50,237 nt of DNA from Bacillota bacterium (GCA_021768705.1 JAETUG010000017.1:1-50237); one strand, 5' to 3'. Positions 1 through 8,025 are shown, counted from the first letter of the stretch. The notes: generated from the sequence alone by a model not told the origin. Made by a program: numbers and translations.

Positions 1-641
1 GTACCGATGGTAGAGAAGTCTACATGCAGCATGTATTTCAGACCTTCGTCAGCACCGGGCAGTGTGCAGGAACGGATCATCAGACCGATCAGCAGCACGA
101 ACAGCAGAGGCATCAGCACTTTAGACATTTTTTCAATACCAGCAGTACCATGGCTGATAATGAAACATGTCAGCAACAGGAAGATCAGAGGGAAGATAAT
201 AGCACCCTGCAGAGGGAAGCCATTTGCACCCAACATACCCAAGAAATAAGCCATGGGGTCAGCATATACAGTCTTTGCTTCAACGATGTAAGCATAGATG
301 TATTTCATTGTCCAACCGCCAACCTGGCAATAGTAGCACAGGATGATGAAACCGGTCAGGACACCCAGACCACCTGCAAAGGCCCATTTTTCGTTGATCT
401 CACGGAAAGCACCGATGGCGTTTTTGTGTGTTTTACGACCAATTGTGAATTCAGCCATCATAACAGTTGTACCGATAAGGGCAACCATCAGGATGTAAAC
501 GATTAGGAAAGCACCACCGCCGCAGTTGTAAGCTTTGCCGGGGAATTTCCAGATGTTACCCAGACCTACAGCAGAACCAGCCGCAGACAGGATAAAGCCT
601 AGCTTGGAACCAAATTGACCACGATTTTCAGTTGCTGTCAT
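1..641 (-). CDS. Sodium-dependent transporter, NSS (neurotransmitter:sodium symporter) family, N-terminal part
   Basis: This is the N-terminal ~213 residues of a Na+-coupled amino-acid-type symporter in the cytoplasmic membrane; the rest lies left of the window. The minus-strand ATG at 641 follows AAGGAGG with good spacing. The translation starts MTATENRGQFGSKLG and continues with the family's first helix, GSAVGLGNIWKFP, which holds the unwound Gly-rich Na+/substrate-binding region. Further hydrophobic segments follow at about residues 40-65, 85-110, 150-170 and 185-205. Bacterial NSS proteins are usually 440-500 residues, so roughly half is present. A minus-strand promoter lies upstream at 818-846. 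The substrate cannot be read from sequence; amino acids are typical for bacterial members. The family call is very secure. Confidence 0.93.
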   Translation of the reverse strand, partial: MTATENRGQFGSKLGFILSAAGSAVGLGNIWKFPGKAYNCGGGAFLIVYILMVALIGTTVMMAEFTIGRKTHKNAIGAFREINEKWAFAGGLGVLTGFIILCYYCQVGGWTMKYIYAYIVEAKTVYADPMAYFLGMLGANGFPLQGAIIFPLIFLLLTCFIISHGTAGIEKMSKVLMPLLFVLLIGLMIRSCTLPGADEGLKYMLHVDFSTIG

Positions 642-1084
642 AAGAATTCCTCCTTACATAAAATAATGATAATAGCGAGAATGGAAAAACCATTCTTGTG
701 ATGAAAAAATTTCGCAAAACGAAACTTCTTCTTGTCGCAATCCCCTCCCTCAAATTTCCCTTCTGCAAAAAAGCGTGTCAGGAAATAGAAATTGCAACAA
801 TGATTAGGGTCAACACTATTCTACCCTATATATTAAATAATTTCAATAAAAATTTTTAAAAAATCCTCTTTTTTTTGTTCATATGTGTGTATTAAAATAA
901 GTACAATACTGGGGAAGGCGTCATATCGCAATAAATATCGGTTGTTTCAGCAAATCATTTTTTATATGAAATGGAAAATATTTACAATAAATTTATTACA
1001 AAAATGGCAAATATAGGAATTTATTTTTGGCAAGAACAGCGCATTTTAGAGAAAGAAGATTACTTGTCTGAGATTAAAAAATTA
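642..1084. other. AT-rich intergenic region with leader of the NSS transporter gene
   Basis: No convincing gene is seen. The left part is the minus-strand leader of the transporter gene. It holds a 7-bp hairpin (AGAATGG at 678-684 with CCATTCT at 690-696) just before the ribosome binding site. A weak 5-bp stem at about 710-724 runs into a T tract on the minus strand and could be an attenuator. The right part (about 860-1084) is very AT rich with nothing recognisable. Confidence 0.5.
818..846 (-). promoter_or_regulatory. Putative sigma-A promoter for the NSS transporter
   Basis: On the minus strand TTGAAA (846-841) is followed after 17 bp by TAGAAT (823-818). This would give a leader of about 170 nt before the ATG at 641. 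Confidence 0.5.
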
Positions 1085-1121
1085 CAGAAAAGAAAAAAGT
1101 GTCGGAAAAGTTTCCCGACAC
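1085..1121 (-). terminator. Rho-independent terminator of the LTA-synthase-like gene
   Basis: GTGTCGG (1099-1105) pairs with CCGACAC (1115-1121). On the minus strand the hairpin is followed by a run of mostly T (1098 down to about 1085). It lies about 20 bp past the stop codon of the gene at 1142-3052. Confidence 0.8.
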
Positions 1122-1141
1122 GAAAATATTGCGGCGAAAAA

Positions 1142-3052
1142 TCAAGGCTGTTTTTCGTCAAAAAGCTTGTAATATTGCCAATTTTTTAAGAGTTTTACCA
1201 ATTTCGTCTGTTCTTCGGAAAGGGTATTTGTGAAATCACCTTTGCTGTTTACATAAATATTTTCTGCGCAGACGGGCAGTTCTCTCCTCAGCCTGTTGTT
1301 AGAGCTGTGAAGAGGGGATTCATAACCGGGGACGAACAGCTCCAGCACGGCAGACCCCAGGAACTGGGAACTAATAAGACCATTTTCGGGGAAGCCGATT
1401 TCTTCGGCGGTCTGCACATTTTCCAGAGCCTTTGCACTGTCGTTCTGCCAGATGAAATAGGGTGTTTCATAAACAGCCAGCTGTTCTTCCGGTGTACCGT
1501 TGGCATCGATGGGGTAGTCCAACAGGTCGAAAAATTCCATGCCGTTAGAAAAGCCGGGCAGATGGTCGCCAAAATAGACCAGTACGATAGGCTCATCGGA
1601 ATTTTCCGCATATTCCTTCAGACGGCCAATCTGTTCATCCGCATCCAGGATGCCTTGGAAATACTGGGTCAGGAGGTCTGTCTGGGTTGCATCCAGTGGT
1701 ACATCCGTGGAGAAATTAGCAGGCAGTGTGCCGTATTTCTTTTCATAGGGGCCGTGGTTCTGGATGGTCACGGTGAAGGAGAAAAGAGGGGTATCCTTTT
1801 CTTTGATGTGGGTATCCAGCGTTTCGATGATCTTGTCCATGGTGGCCTCCTCATTGATATAGCCGCCATAGCCCTGGGTTGCCAGATCGAAGGAATCCTC
1901 CAGGAAATAGCAGGTTTCGAAGCCAAGATCGGGGTAAACATTCTGGCGGTTATAGAACCAGGCGTAGCCGGGGTGGATGGACAGGGTGTCGTAGCCCAGC
2001 TTTGCAAGTTGACGGGGCATACCGTCAAAATCGCTGTGGATAAAGTTATAGGAGGGCAGTGAGCTGTCCAGATAACGGGTAGCACAGCCCGTCAAAACGT
2101 CGTATTCCGTGTTGGAGGTGCCGCCGCCGAAATTGGGCACTACGATATGCCCGCTGATGGTGTCTTCTTCTGCACAGATGGCCTTGAAATTTTCCAGAGG
2201 ATCCCGATAGTTGGTAAAATCCAGATGCTCGTTTTCGCTGAGATCGGAGAAGGCTTCTCCCATAATCATTACGATATGGGGATACTGTGTTTTTTCGCCT
2301 GAGGTTGCTTCGGGGGCTGCCCAGTCGGTATCTTCCAGTTCTGCAAAGTAGGTGGCATCATAGCCTTCAGGGGCTTTCATTTGGGTGATGTTGAACTGAT
2401 GCAGGAAGGAATAGATCATCCCACGGGTGTTGTATTGGTTTACCTGAAAATAAGGGTTGTCTACGGTAGGATAGCTGTCGTAAAGGGCTTTATCGGCATA
2501 CCAGAAGTGATTTGCCCCAAAGGCGCAGACGATGACCAGAAGGATACCGATGATACGGGGGGCGGCAGTCAGCGCTGCCCTTGTGGATTTTCTGAAGCTC
2601 AGCACCAGCAGTGCCGTAAAAAGGACAAGCAGCAGCCCGATCAGGACAAGCTGATAGACGGGAAAGGTTTTCAGGATGGCGACGACTTCTTTTACCAGTG
2701 TCAGGTCGGTGGGAAGCAGGGGTTCCTGACGCATGGAGACCTTCATGCGGTCTGCGATGGCGAAAAAGATCAGAACCACCCCGGTGCAGCTGACGGAGAA
2801 AAACAGCCGCTTCGTCAGGAAGAAGAGCAGCAGTAATACCAACAGCACCGGCAGGATATTCAGCAGCAGCATGGAAGGTGCATGGAGAACTTTCCAGCCT
2901 ACGTGCAGGATTTTTGTCGTGGTGATGAGATAGACCAGACCGGTGATGAAAACAGCACTGATGAGAAGCGTCACAGCAATGCCCTGGGGTGTGGCTGAAA
3001 ATTTCTTTATTTTATGGAAAACAGAAGCTTTTTCGGAAGCTTGCTCCTTCAT
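1142..3052 (-). CDS. LTA synthase family protein (membrane-anchored sulfatase fold)
   Basis: A 636-residue polytopic membrane protein with an extracellular alkaline-phosphatase/sulfatase-like domain, as in LtaS-type phosphoglycerol transferases, which move glycerol-phosphate from phosphatidylglycerol onto a growing polymer. About five hydrophobic segments fill residues ~20-190; the catalytic domain follows. The Thr nucleophile motif GGGTSNTEYDVLTG and the metal/substrate motifs TIQNHGPYEKKYG and VYFGDHLPG are visible. I chose the ATG at 3052 because AAGGAGG stands correctly before it; an in-frame ATG at 3070 lies upstream of that site. A divergent promoter pair separates it from the LCP genes. 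The family is secure. Whether it makes lipoteichoic acid or decorates another glycan is unknown. Confidence 0.88.
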   Translation of the reverse strand: MKEQASEKASVFHKIKKFSATPQGIAVTLLISAVFITGLVYLITTTKILHVGWKVLHAPSMLLLNILPVLLVLLLLFFLTKRLFFSVSCTGVVLIFFAIADRMKVSMRQEPLLPTDLTLVKEVVAILKTFPVYQLVLIGLLLVLFTALLVLSFRKSTRAALTAAPRIIGILLVIVCAFGANHFWYADKALYDSYPTVDNPYFQVNQYNTRGMIYSFLHQFNITQMKAPEGYDATYFAELEDTDWAAPEATSGEKTQYPHIVMIMGEAFSDLSENEHLDFTNYRDPLENFKAICAEEDTISGHIVVPNFGGGTSNTEYDVLTGCATRYLDSSLPSYNFIHSDFDGMPRQLAKLGYDTLSIHPGYAWFYNRQNVYPDLGFETCYFLEDSFDLATQGYGGYINEEATMDKIIETLDTHIKEKDTPLFSFTVTIQNHGPYEKKYGTLPANFSTDVPLDATQTDLLTQYFQGILDADEQIGRLKEYAENSDEPIVLVYFGDHLPGFSNGMEFFDLLDYPIDANGTPEEQLAVYETPYFIWQNDSAKALENVQTAEEIGFPENGLISSQFLGSAVLELFVPGYESPLHSSNNRLRRELPVCAENIYVNSKGDFTNTLSEEQTKLVKLLKNWQYYKLFDEKQP

Positions 3053-3106
3053 ATAAATTCCTCCTTGCAAATCGAATTTTGTATGGTTTTTTCCTTATAA
3101 ATAGGG

Positions 3107-3135
3107 ATTATACGAGAATTTGTCGGAAAAGTAAA
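3107..3135 (-). promoter_or_regulatory. Putative sigma-A promoter of the LTA-synthase-like gene
   Basis: On the minus strand TTTACT (3135-3130), a 17-bp spacer and a perfect TATAAT (3112-3107) lie about 55 bp before the chosen start codon. Confidence 0.6.
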
Positions 3136-3292
3136 GAAAGGCGGAAAGGGGGAAGGTTGGAAAATTAAGAATTTTGTCCCTTTTCATGTGGGTGAAATCG
3201 TGTATAATAAAATAGGATAGACCCGAATTTTATAAGAAATCTATACAAAAGGCAAAAACTGTGAAAAAATGGAAGGAACGACCATTCCGTTA

Positions 3293-3321
3293 TTGTCAGG
3301 GATTGTCAGATTTGGTATAAT
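3293..3321 (+). promoter_or_regulatory. Sigma-A promoter of the LCP gene pair
   Basis: TTGTCA (3293-3298), a 17-bp spacer and a perfect TATAAT (3316-3321) lie 66 bp before the LCP start codon. A second TATAAT-like box is at about 3201-3207. Confidence 0.72.
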
Positions 3322-3387
3322 TATAGGGTTGCAAAGAAATAGACATGATATTGTCAGTAAACTCTGAACTAGAGGAGAATAGAGATC

Positions 3388-4593
3388 ATGGGTGAAAAGA
3401 GAGAATACAGAAGACGCCGCAGACCCCCCGATGATATGGAGCTGCGCCAGCGTCAGGTGCGCCGCAGACAGACCCGCGCCCCTTACCCCGAAGAACTGCA
3501 AAGAGGGGAATATGACGAACAGACCTATATCGACCCCAGAAGGGTGGCCCAAGGCAGAAGGATGTCCCGCCGCAGGGCAGGACAGCGAAAGAGACGCCGC
3601 AGAAGTATTTTGCTGATGGTCACGCTGATTTTGATCCTGATCGGTACATACGCTGTGGCAAAGGTTTGGGTAGCCATGGATCAATGGCAGGGCAAGGCGG
3701 AAAATTCCGACTTTGTTGTTTCTACGGCAGATCAGTCCAAGATCAAAGAAGTCATCAATGTGGCAATCTTGGGGACAGACGAGGATGGTTTCCGTGCCGA
3801 TGTGGATATCCTTGCCAGCTTCAATACAACTACCAAAGAACTGCATTTGATCTCCGTACCACGGGATAGCTGTGTAACGATGACGGATGAGATGATCGCC
3901 TTTCTGGAAAAAGATAATCAATATGTACCCCAGCAGAATGGTGTATATGGGCAGTGCAAGCTGACGGAGGTACACGCCTATGCCGGCAAGGGCAACCGCT
4001 GTGCTTTTTCTGTTGCAATGCTGGAGGAAATTCTTGGCGTTAAAATGGATTATTATGTAAAGGTGGATTTGAACGCTTTCAAAGAAATTGTAGACGCTGT
4101 AGATGGTGTGGATTTTTATGTGCCGCAGGATATGTACTGGGATATGCGAGATAATGGTGGTCCGCTCATCAACCTGCAGGAAGGGATGCAGCACTTGGAC
4201 GGGGACAAGGCGGAACAGCTGGTGCGTTTCCGTGACGGCTATGCGCAGAAGGACTTGAAACGTGTGGAAGTGCAAAGAGACTTTATACAGGCATTGATTA
4301 GGAAGATATGCAGCTCTGAGACATTGCTGAATAATCTGAATGATCTGGTGAAGGTGGTGCTGGATTGTACGGAAAGCAATATTTCCGTATCGGAAGCGTT
4401 GAAATACGTAAAATATGTGAAGGATTTTGATCCGGATAAGATTACCAGCGATACGGTGCCCTATGTGGGCGATCCGGGGAAATATGTTTATCTGGATGAA
4501 GAAGGTATCAAGGAACTGATCGACTGGAGGATCAACGGAATCGAACCGGCAGAAGATGCACAGACTATGGATGAAGAACTGATGAATGGGTGA
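3388..4593 (+). CDS. LytR-CpsA-Psr (LCP) family protein with Arg-rich cytoplasmic tail
   Basis: LCP proteins transfer lipid-linked glycopolymers (teichoic acids, capsules, secondary polymers) to peptidoglycan on the outer face of the membrane. This 401-residue protein has an unusual cytoplasmic N-terminus: 25 of the first 73 residues are Arg. One membrane helix follows (about 73-95), then the LCP domain (about 125-330). Visible family motifs are GTDEDGFRADV, LISVPRDS and VRFRDGYAQKDLKRVEVQ, which carry the Arg/Asp residues that bind polyprenyl pyrophosphate and Mg2+. There is no C-terminal LytR_C domain, unlike the next gene. The start follows AGAGGAG. It is the first gene of an operon with a second LCP gene nine bases downstream. 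Confidence 0.9.
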   Translation: MGEKREYRRRRRPPDDMELRQRQVRRRQTRAPYPEELQRGEYDEQTYIDPRRVAQGRRMSRRRAGQRKRRRRSILLMVTLILILIGTYAVAKVWVAMDQWQGKAENSDFVVSTADQSKIKEVINVAILGTDEDGFRADVDILASFNTTTKELHLISVPRDSCVTMTDEMIAFLEKDNQYVPQQNGVYGQCKLTEVHAYAGKGNRCAFSVAMLEEILGVKMDYYVKVDLNAFKEIVDAVDGVDFYVPQDMYWDMRDNGGPLINLQEGMQHLDGDKAEQLVRFRDGYAQKDLKRVEVQRDFIQALIRKICSSETLLNNLNDLVKVVLDCTESNISVSEALKYVKYVKDFDPDKITSDTVPYVGDPGKYVYLDEEGIKELIDWRINGIEPAEDAQTMDEELMNG

Positions 4594-4602
4594 GAAGAAT
4601 AA

Positions 4603-5898
4603 ATGAGTGGAAAAAGAAGAGCACCGAAGAGAAGAAAACCTTTTAATCCGATCAAAACCTTTTTTAAAATCGTATGCTCCATTGTGATGGTGTTCGTGAT
4701 TCTGGCAGGCGGCGCGTGCTTTGCCTATTATAAGGTGACAGGCAATATGCCCTTTTCCGATCTGGGCATCACTACAAACGCAACAGATATGAATATTCTG
4801 GATGCGCTGTTGGGCAGAAATATCAAAATGAACGTGGCTGTTTTCGGTGTAGATAAGGACGGCACCAGAACAGACGTGGCTTTTGTGGTACATTATGACA
4901 GCGCTCAGGAAAGCCTAAACCTGATCTCCATTCCCAGAGATACCCGAGTTTCCGTTTGCGATGAGGTGGAAACCCTGCTGGGTGGAAGATATGGCGTGAT
5001 GAAATTCAACGCAGTCCATGCCATTGGCGGGAAAGAGCATGGCCCTGAGGCGGCAGTGTTGCAGCTGGAGGATTTGTTGGGCATCAGCATCGACCATTAT
5101 GTAAAAGTGGACTTTGATGCACTGGTGGAAATTGTAGATGCCGTAGGCGGTGTAGAGGTAGATGTTCCCCAGGATATGAAATGGGATATGAGCGATACAG
5201 GCGATATCAATATCGACCTGAAAAAAGGCTTGCAGACATTGGATGGCAATAAGGCGCTGCAGTTGGTGCGTTACCGGAAAGGGTATGCAAACGGGGACGT
5301 TGGCCGTATTCAGGTGCAGCAGCTGTTCCTGAAGGCACTGGCCGAGAAGGTGCTGAGTACGGAAAGCATCCTAAAGAACCTGGGCGATTATATCAAGGTC
5401 ATGTATAAACATGTGGAAACAGATGTCAGTCTGTCTGATGCATTGAAATATGCCAACTATATCACAAAGATCGACATGAGCAAAATGACCATGGAAACGC
5501 TGCCCGGTGTGGGGCAGTATGTAGGCGGTGTGTCCTACTTCATCCATGATCCTGATGCCACACAGGAAATGGTAGACCGTATTTTCTACAGCGTGGCTCC
5601 TGAGGTGAACGAAGATGGCTCTATCGACAGCAAGAGCCTTTTGATCGAGGTTTCCAATGGGGGCAACGTGGCAGGTCTTGCAGGCAGATTTACAGAAATG
5701 CTGAGCGGTGAAGGCTTCCGCCTGACAGATCCGACGAACTATAACGGTGAGCAGTTGAATTATACGCGGATTCAGGTCAAAACTGAAGGCGCAGGGGAGG
5801 ATCTGGTGAAATACTTCAATAATGCAAAGGTGGAACTGGCACCCGATGAAGTGGGCAGCGCAGATATCCGCATCATCCTTGGGACGAACGAATCCTGA
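4603..5898 (+). CDS. LCP family protein with C-terminal LytR_C domain
   Basis: A second LCP glycopolymer ligase, 431 residues, nine bases after the first. A short basic N-terminus is followed by one membrane helix (about 22-46), then the LCP domain (about 75-275) with GVDKDGTRTDVAF, LISIPRDTRVSV and LVRYRKGYANGDVGRIQVQQ. The C-terminal ~85 residues, from about SLLIEVSNGGNVAGLAG to the end, match the LytR_C type (a small alpha/beta module often found on LCP proteins). The two tandem ligases suggest either different polymers or different acceptor steps. The downstream wall-polymer operon (13.7-22.8 kb) is a plausible source of substrates; that link is inference. Confidence 0.9.
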   Translation: MSGKRRAPKRRKPFNPIKTFFKIVCSIVMVFVILAGGACFAYYKVTGNMPFSDLGITTNATDMNILDALLGRNIKMNVAVFGVDKDGTRTDVAFVVHYDSAQESLNLISIPRDTRVSVCDEVETLLGGRYGVMKFNAVHAIGGKEHGPEAAVLQLEDLLGISIDHYVKVDFDALVEIVDAVGGVEVDVPQDMKWDMSDTGDINIDLKKGLQTLDGNKALQLVRYRKGYANGDVGRIQVQQLFLKALAEKVLSTESILKNLGDYIKVMYKHVETDVSLSDALKYANYITKIDMSKMTMETLPGVGQYVGGVSYFIHDPDATQEMVDRIFYSVAPEVNEDGSIDSKSLLIEVSNGGNVAGLAGRFTEMLSGEGFRLTDPTNYNGEQLNYTRIQVKTEGAGEDLVKYFNNAKVELAPDEVGSADIRIILGTNES

Positions 5899-5959
5899 TC
5901 GTTTCATCCGAAAAGCGATGGCGCATATGGTTTGACTTGAAATGATAGGAGAAATAGAA

Positions 5960-6151
5960 ATGGATGTAAGAGAACTTTTTATCCGTGCGGTAAAATCCGG
6001 CTGCCTTTGCAGTATCTTTTACCACGGATTCATGCTCATTACAGGTGCAGCCATTACTTTGAAGCAGGTAGTGGTCTTTACAGTGGTGTTTATCCTGCTG
6101 TATTTCCTGTGGCTGGTGCTGGTCAGTGCCGGTAAGGGCAAAAAAAGATAA
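5960..6151 (+). CDS. Small membrane protein of unknown function
   Basis: A 63-residue protein beginning MDVRELFIRAVKSGC. The ATG at 5960 is preceded by AGGAG with 8-bp spacing, which favours it over an in-frame ATG at 5942. It has a hydrophobic stretch at about residues 13-30 and a clear membrane helix at about 36-58, and ends in a basic tail GKGKKR, so the C-terminus is probably cytoplasmic. I recognise no family. It sits 61 bp after the second LCP gene and before a terminator, so it is probably the last gene of that operon. Confidence 0.6.
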   Translation: MDVRELFIRAVKSGCLCSIFYHGFMLITGAAITLKQVVVFTVVFILLYFLWLVLVSAGKGKKR

Positions 6152-6164
6152 GACGGAAATAGAG

Positions 6165-6210
6165 AAAAGCCTTGGGCAGAGCGTTTGCACAAGGCTTTTG
6201 TTATCGTTTT
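6165..6210 (+). terminator. Terminator of the LCP operon
   Basis: AAAAGCCTTG (6165-6174) pairs perfectly with CAAGGCTTTT (6190-6199), and T-rich sequence follows (to about 6211). It lies between the convergent LCP operon and mazF-like gene. Confidence 0.82.
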
Positions 6211-6231
6211 TGGGGCTTTTTTAGCCTTTTT

Positions 6232-6576
6232 TTATTTCAAACCTAAGCTGATGAGCAGGCTTTGATCTACTCGTTTCATCATGGCATCATCCAGATGGCA
6301 AAGTTTTTCCTTCAACCGTTGTTTATCGATGGTTCGGATCTGTTCCAGCAGTACGACAGAATCCTTTGGCAGGGCATAAACAGCGGAGGAAAGGGCAATA
6401 TGGGTAGGCAGCTTTGCTTTATTCATCTGGGATGTGATGGCGGCGCAGATAACGGTGGGGCTATGCTTATTGCCCACATCATTCTGAACGATGAGGACAG
6501 GGCGGATGCCCCCTTGTTCGCTGCCCACCACGGGGCTCAGGTCTGCAAAATAGATATCTCCTCTTCTGACGATCAT
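6232..6576 (-). CDS. ndoA: MazF/PemK-type endoribonuclease toxin (EndoA/NdoA-like), no adjacent antitoxin
   Basis: A 114-residue protein starting [23 protein letters not shown] and continuing [12 protein letters not shown]; these are hallmark residues of MazF/EndoA, a sequence-specific mRNA interferase. The catalytic Arg (RPVLI) and Thr (AAITSQ) regions are both present, so the protein looks intact. The length equals that of Bacillus EndoA (about 116). The start is preceded by GGAG at 9-bp spacing. In Firmicutes the gene normally follows its antitoxin (ndoAI/mazE), often with alr upstream. Here the 104 bp before it hold no antitoxin frame and the next gene is a LolA-like lipoprotein. The antitoxin is either encoded elsewhere or lost. 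Confidence 0.92.
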   Translation of the reverse strand: MIVRRGDIYFADLSPVVGSEQGGIRPVLIVQNDVGNKHSPTVICAAITSQMNKAKLPTHIALSSAVYALPKDSVVLLEQIRTIDKQRLKEKLCHLDDAMMKRVDQSLLISLGLK

Positions 6577-6680
6577 GTTCTCACACTCCGCTGTTTGGAT
6601 TGGTCAGCGGCGGAAGAAATATGTATGAATTGAAAAACTTCCCTGCTGACTGTTCTCAGTATGGACAGAAACAGGGGGAT

Positions 6681-7307
6681 TTATTCTTCGATGGTGAAAA
6701 GGGATGCATCAAACTGAGGATTGAATGTAAATTCGTGATAATCCATCTGGTAGCGTTCCTTGCCGCTGGCATCATAGATGATGAAGCGGACAGGCAGGAG
6801 AGTCTCTCGATCTACCCAGAGCTTTTCTGTGGAAATGGCAGGATCGCCACCGGGAATGACAGCTTCCAAAATGACGCATTTGGATTCATCCAAAGCTGCG
6901 GTTTCCACACTAACCCCTTCGGACTGCATATAATTCTGGACGAACTGCCCTAAGAAAAGTTCGTTTCTTTGCTGGGATTCCGGCACGTTTTTGATGATGC
7001 TGCTGTCCAGCTTGGGGTTATGCTGGCAGATGCGTTCCCCGTCGAAAACAGTGTAGTTTCCTGCCACGTTTTCGGGGGCGGTCAGTTCCAGGCGGTATTC
7101 CCCGGTGGATTTGTAGTATTGCTTGGTTTCGTAGACTTTTTCGCCTTTTTCGGAGGTACGGGTCAGGGTAGCGGTGCAGGCATAGCCATCCATTTCCGCC
7201 AGCTGCTTTTGGATGGATTCCAGTTCTGTCAGAGAACCTTCCCTGCTGCAGGCAGCAACGGCGAAAACAAGACCCATGGATAATAAAAATGAGAGGATTC
7301 GTTTCAT
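6681..7307 (-). CDS. LolA-fold lipoprotein, GerS-like
   Basis: A 208-residue lipoprotein. The N-terminus MKRILSFLLSMGLVFAVAACS is a signal peptide with lipobox VAAC, so Cys20 should be lipidated. The mature part resembles LolA-fold outer-sheet proteins: repeated amphipathic strands, with phrases such as YKSTGEYRLELTAPEN, TEKLWVDRETLLPVRF and MDYHEFTFNPQFD. In Clostridioides difficile the related GerS is a germination lipoprotein encoded next to alr2; that role here is inference from fold-like sequence and from the neighbouring mazF. The start follows AGGAGGG. The gap to the downstream mazF-like gene is 104 bp, so they may be cotranscribed. Confidence 0.68.
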   Translation of the reverse strand: MKRILSFLLSMGLVFAVAACSREGSLTELESIQKQLAEMDGYACTATLTRTSEKGEKVYETKQYYKSTGEYRLELTAPENVAGNYTVFDGERICQHNPKLDSSIIKNVPESQQRNELFLGQFVQNYMQSEGVSVETAALDESKCVILEAVIPGGDPAISTEKLWVDRETLLPVRFIIYDASGKERYQMDYHEFTFNPQFDASLFTIEE

Positions 7308-7487
7308 ATAAAATCCCTCCTGAAAATATGATTTATTTCAATCTATGAGATCGGACAAAAAAGTAGTATGGAGATTTTAGCGGAAATGGGAAAAAGAGGG
7401 AGCGGGAAAAGGGGGAAAGTCCCACGGACCGCTTTGGGAAGCAAGGGCAGGGGGTGTATGGAACGGGATGGTATCCAGAGGTTTTAC

Positions 7488-7516
7488 TTGATTATTTTGG
7501 ATGATTAGGGTATAAT
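7488..7516 (+). promoter_or_regulatory. Promoter of scfA
   Basis: TTGATT (7488-7493), a 17-bp spacer and TATAAT (7511-7516) lie 56 bp before the scfA start. The 265-bp gap between the lipoprotein gene and scfA holds nothing else I can identify. Confidence 0.72.
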
Positions 7517-7572
7517 GGAAAAGAATTTATGATTCAATAAAAAATCCATGAACTTTAGGGGAGGTAAACGAT

Positions 7573-7713
7573 ATGAGCAGAATCAAAACAATCGCAACTC
7601 GTGACCTGAACAAGAGCGTACAGAACGGTGGCTGCGGCGAATGCCAGACATCTTGCCAGTCCGCTTGCAAAACATCTTGCGGTGTTGCAAACCAGCCTTG
7701 CGAAAAACAGTAA
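7573..7713 (+). CDS. scfA: SCIFF ribosomally synthesised peptide precursor (six cysteines in forty-five)
   Basis: A 46-residue peptide starting MSRIKTIATRDLNKSVQNGG, followed by a Cys-rich core. Six Cys are at 21, 24, 28, 32, 36 and 43, the defining SCIFF pattern, with Thr at 26 and 34 as possible thioether acceptors. In studied SCIFF systems the radical SAM maturase links a Cys to a nearby Thr. The leader-like N-terminus is Lys/Arg/Thr-rich as in other Clostridia. The start follows GAGGT with normal spacing. The matching maturase lies 353 bp downstream, after a terminator and two repeat units, so the precursor is probably made in excess over the enzyme. The biological role of SCIFF is still unknown. 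Confidence 0.95.
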   Translation: MSRIKTIATRDLNKSVQNGGCGECQTSCQSACKTSCGVANQPCEKQ

Positions 7714-7743
7714 TCGCAAACTGAATCAGACAAACCTAGAAAG

Positions 7744-7768
7744 GGGCTGTAGCAAACAGCCCTTTTTT
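7744..7768 (+). terminator. Terminator/attenuator between scfA and scfB
   Basis: GGGCTGT (7744-7750) pairs with ACAGCCC (7756-7762), closing a 5-nt loop, and six T follow. It should end most scfA transcripts and leave limited readthrough into scfB. Confidence 0.88.
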
Positions 7769-7783
7769 GTTGTAAAAGCGGAG

Positions 7784-7900
7784 AAAAGCATTTCAGTTCC
7801 TGCATTGACTAGCTTTGCTTGCAAGGAGCAGTCAATGCGGGGATTGAAAGAGATTTGCGGAGCAAATCCATGAGTAAGGCGCAGCCTTACGAATGCTTTT
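7784..7900. repeat. 117-bp three-hairpin repeat, copy 1
   Basis: First of two tandem units. The ends are inverted repeats: AAAAGCATT (7784-7792) and AATGCTTTT (7892-7900). Inside are three stem-loops in a row: GCATTGACT/AGTCAATGC (7802-7810 with 7830-7838), GATTTGC/GCAAATC (7852-7858 with 7862-7868, 3-nt loop) and GTAAGGC/GCCTTAC (7874-7880 with 7884-7890, 3-nt loop). Together this would fold as a closed multi-branch structure. No open frame or transposase is present. It may be a MITE-like or REP-like element, or a structured RNA module. Confidence 0.85.
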
Positions 7901-7908
7901 CATAGGAA

Positions 7909-8025
7909 TCAAGCATTTTAGTTCCTGCATTGACCGGCATTGCTTGCAAGGCGCAGACAATACAGGGAAGGAAAGAGATTTGCGGAGCAAATCCATGAGT
8001 AAGGCGCAGCCTTACGAATGCTTTT
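7909..8025. repeat. 117-bp three-hairpin repeat, copy 2
   Basis: Second unit, offset exactly 125 bp from the first and nearly identical over its right half. The terminal repeat is shorter: AAGCATT (7911-7917) with AATGCTT (8017-8023). The two small hairpins (GATTTGC/GCAAATC and GTAAGGC/GCCTTAC) are unchanged. The large hairpin has diverged in sequence, yet CCTG and ATTG still pair with CAGG and CAAT, so the fold is largely kept. It ends about 40 bp before the scfB start codon and would lie in the scfB leader RNA. Confidence 0.85.

Noticed and set aside
24-506. A 160-codon plus-strand frame opposite the NSS transporter
   Set aside because: The transporter on the other strand has full family motifs and a ribosome site; this frame has neither.
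971-1189. A 72-codon plus-strand frame left of the LTA-synthase-like gene
   Set aside because: It spans the terminator and the end of the convergent gene, and its Lys/Ile-rich translation reflects AT content only.
7784-8025. CRISPR array reading of the tandem repeat
   Set aside because: Only two units exist, the spacer is 8 bp, and the unit is 117 bp with internal hairpins, unlike any CRISPR repeat.
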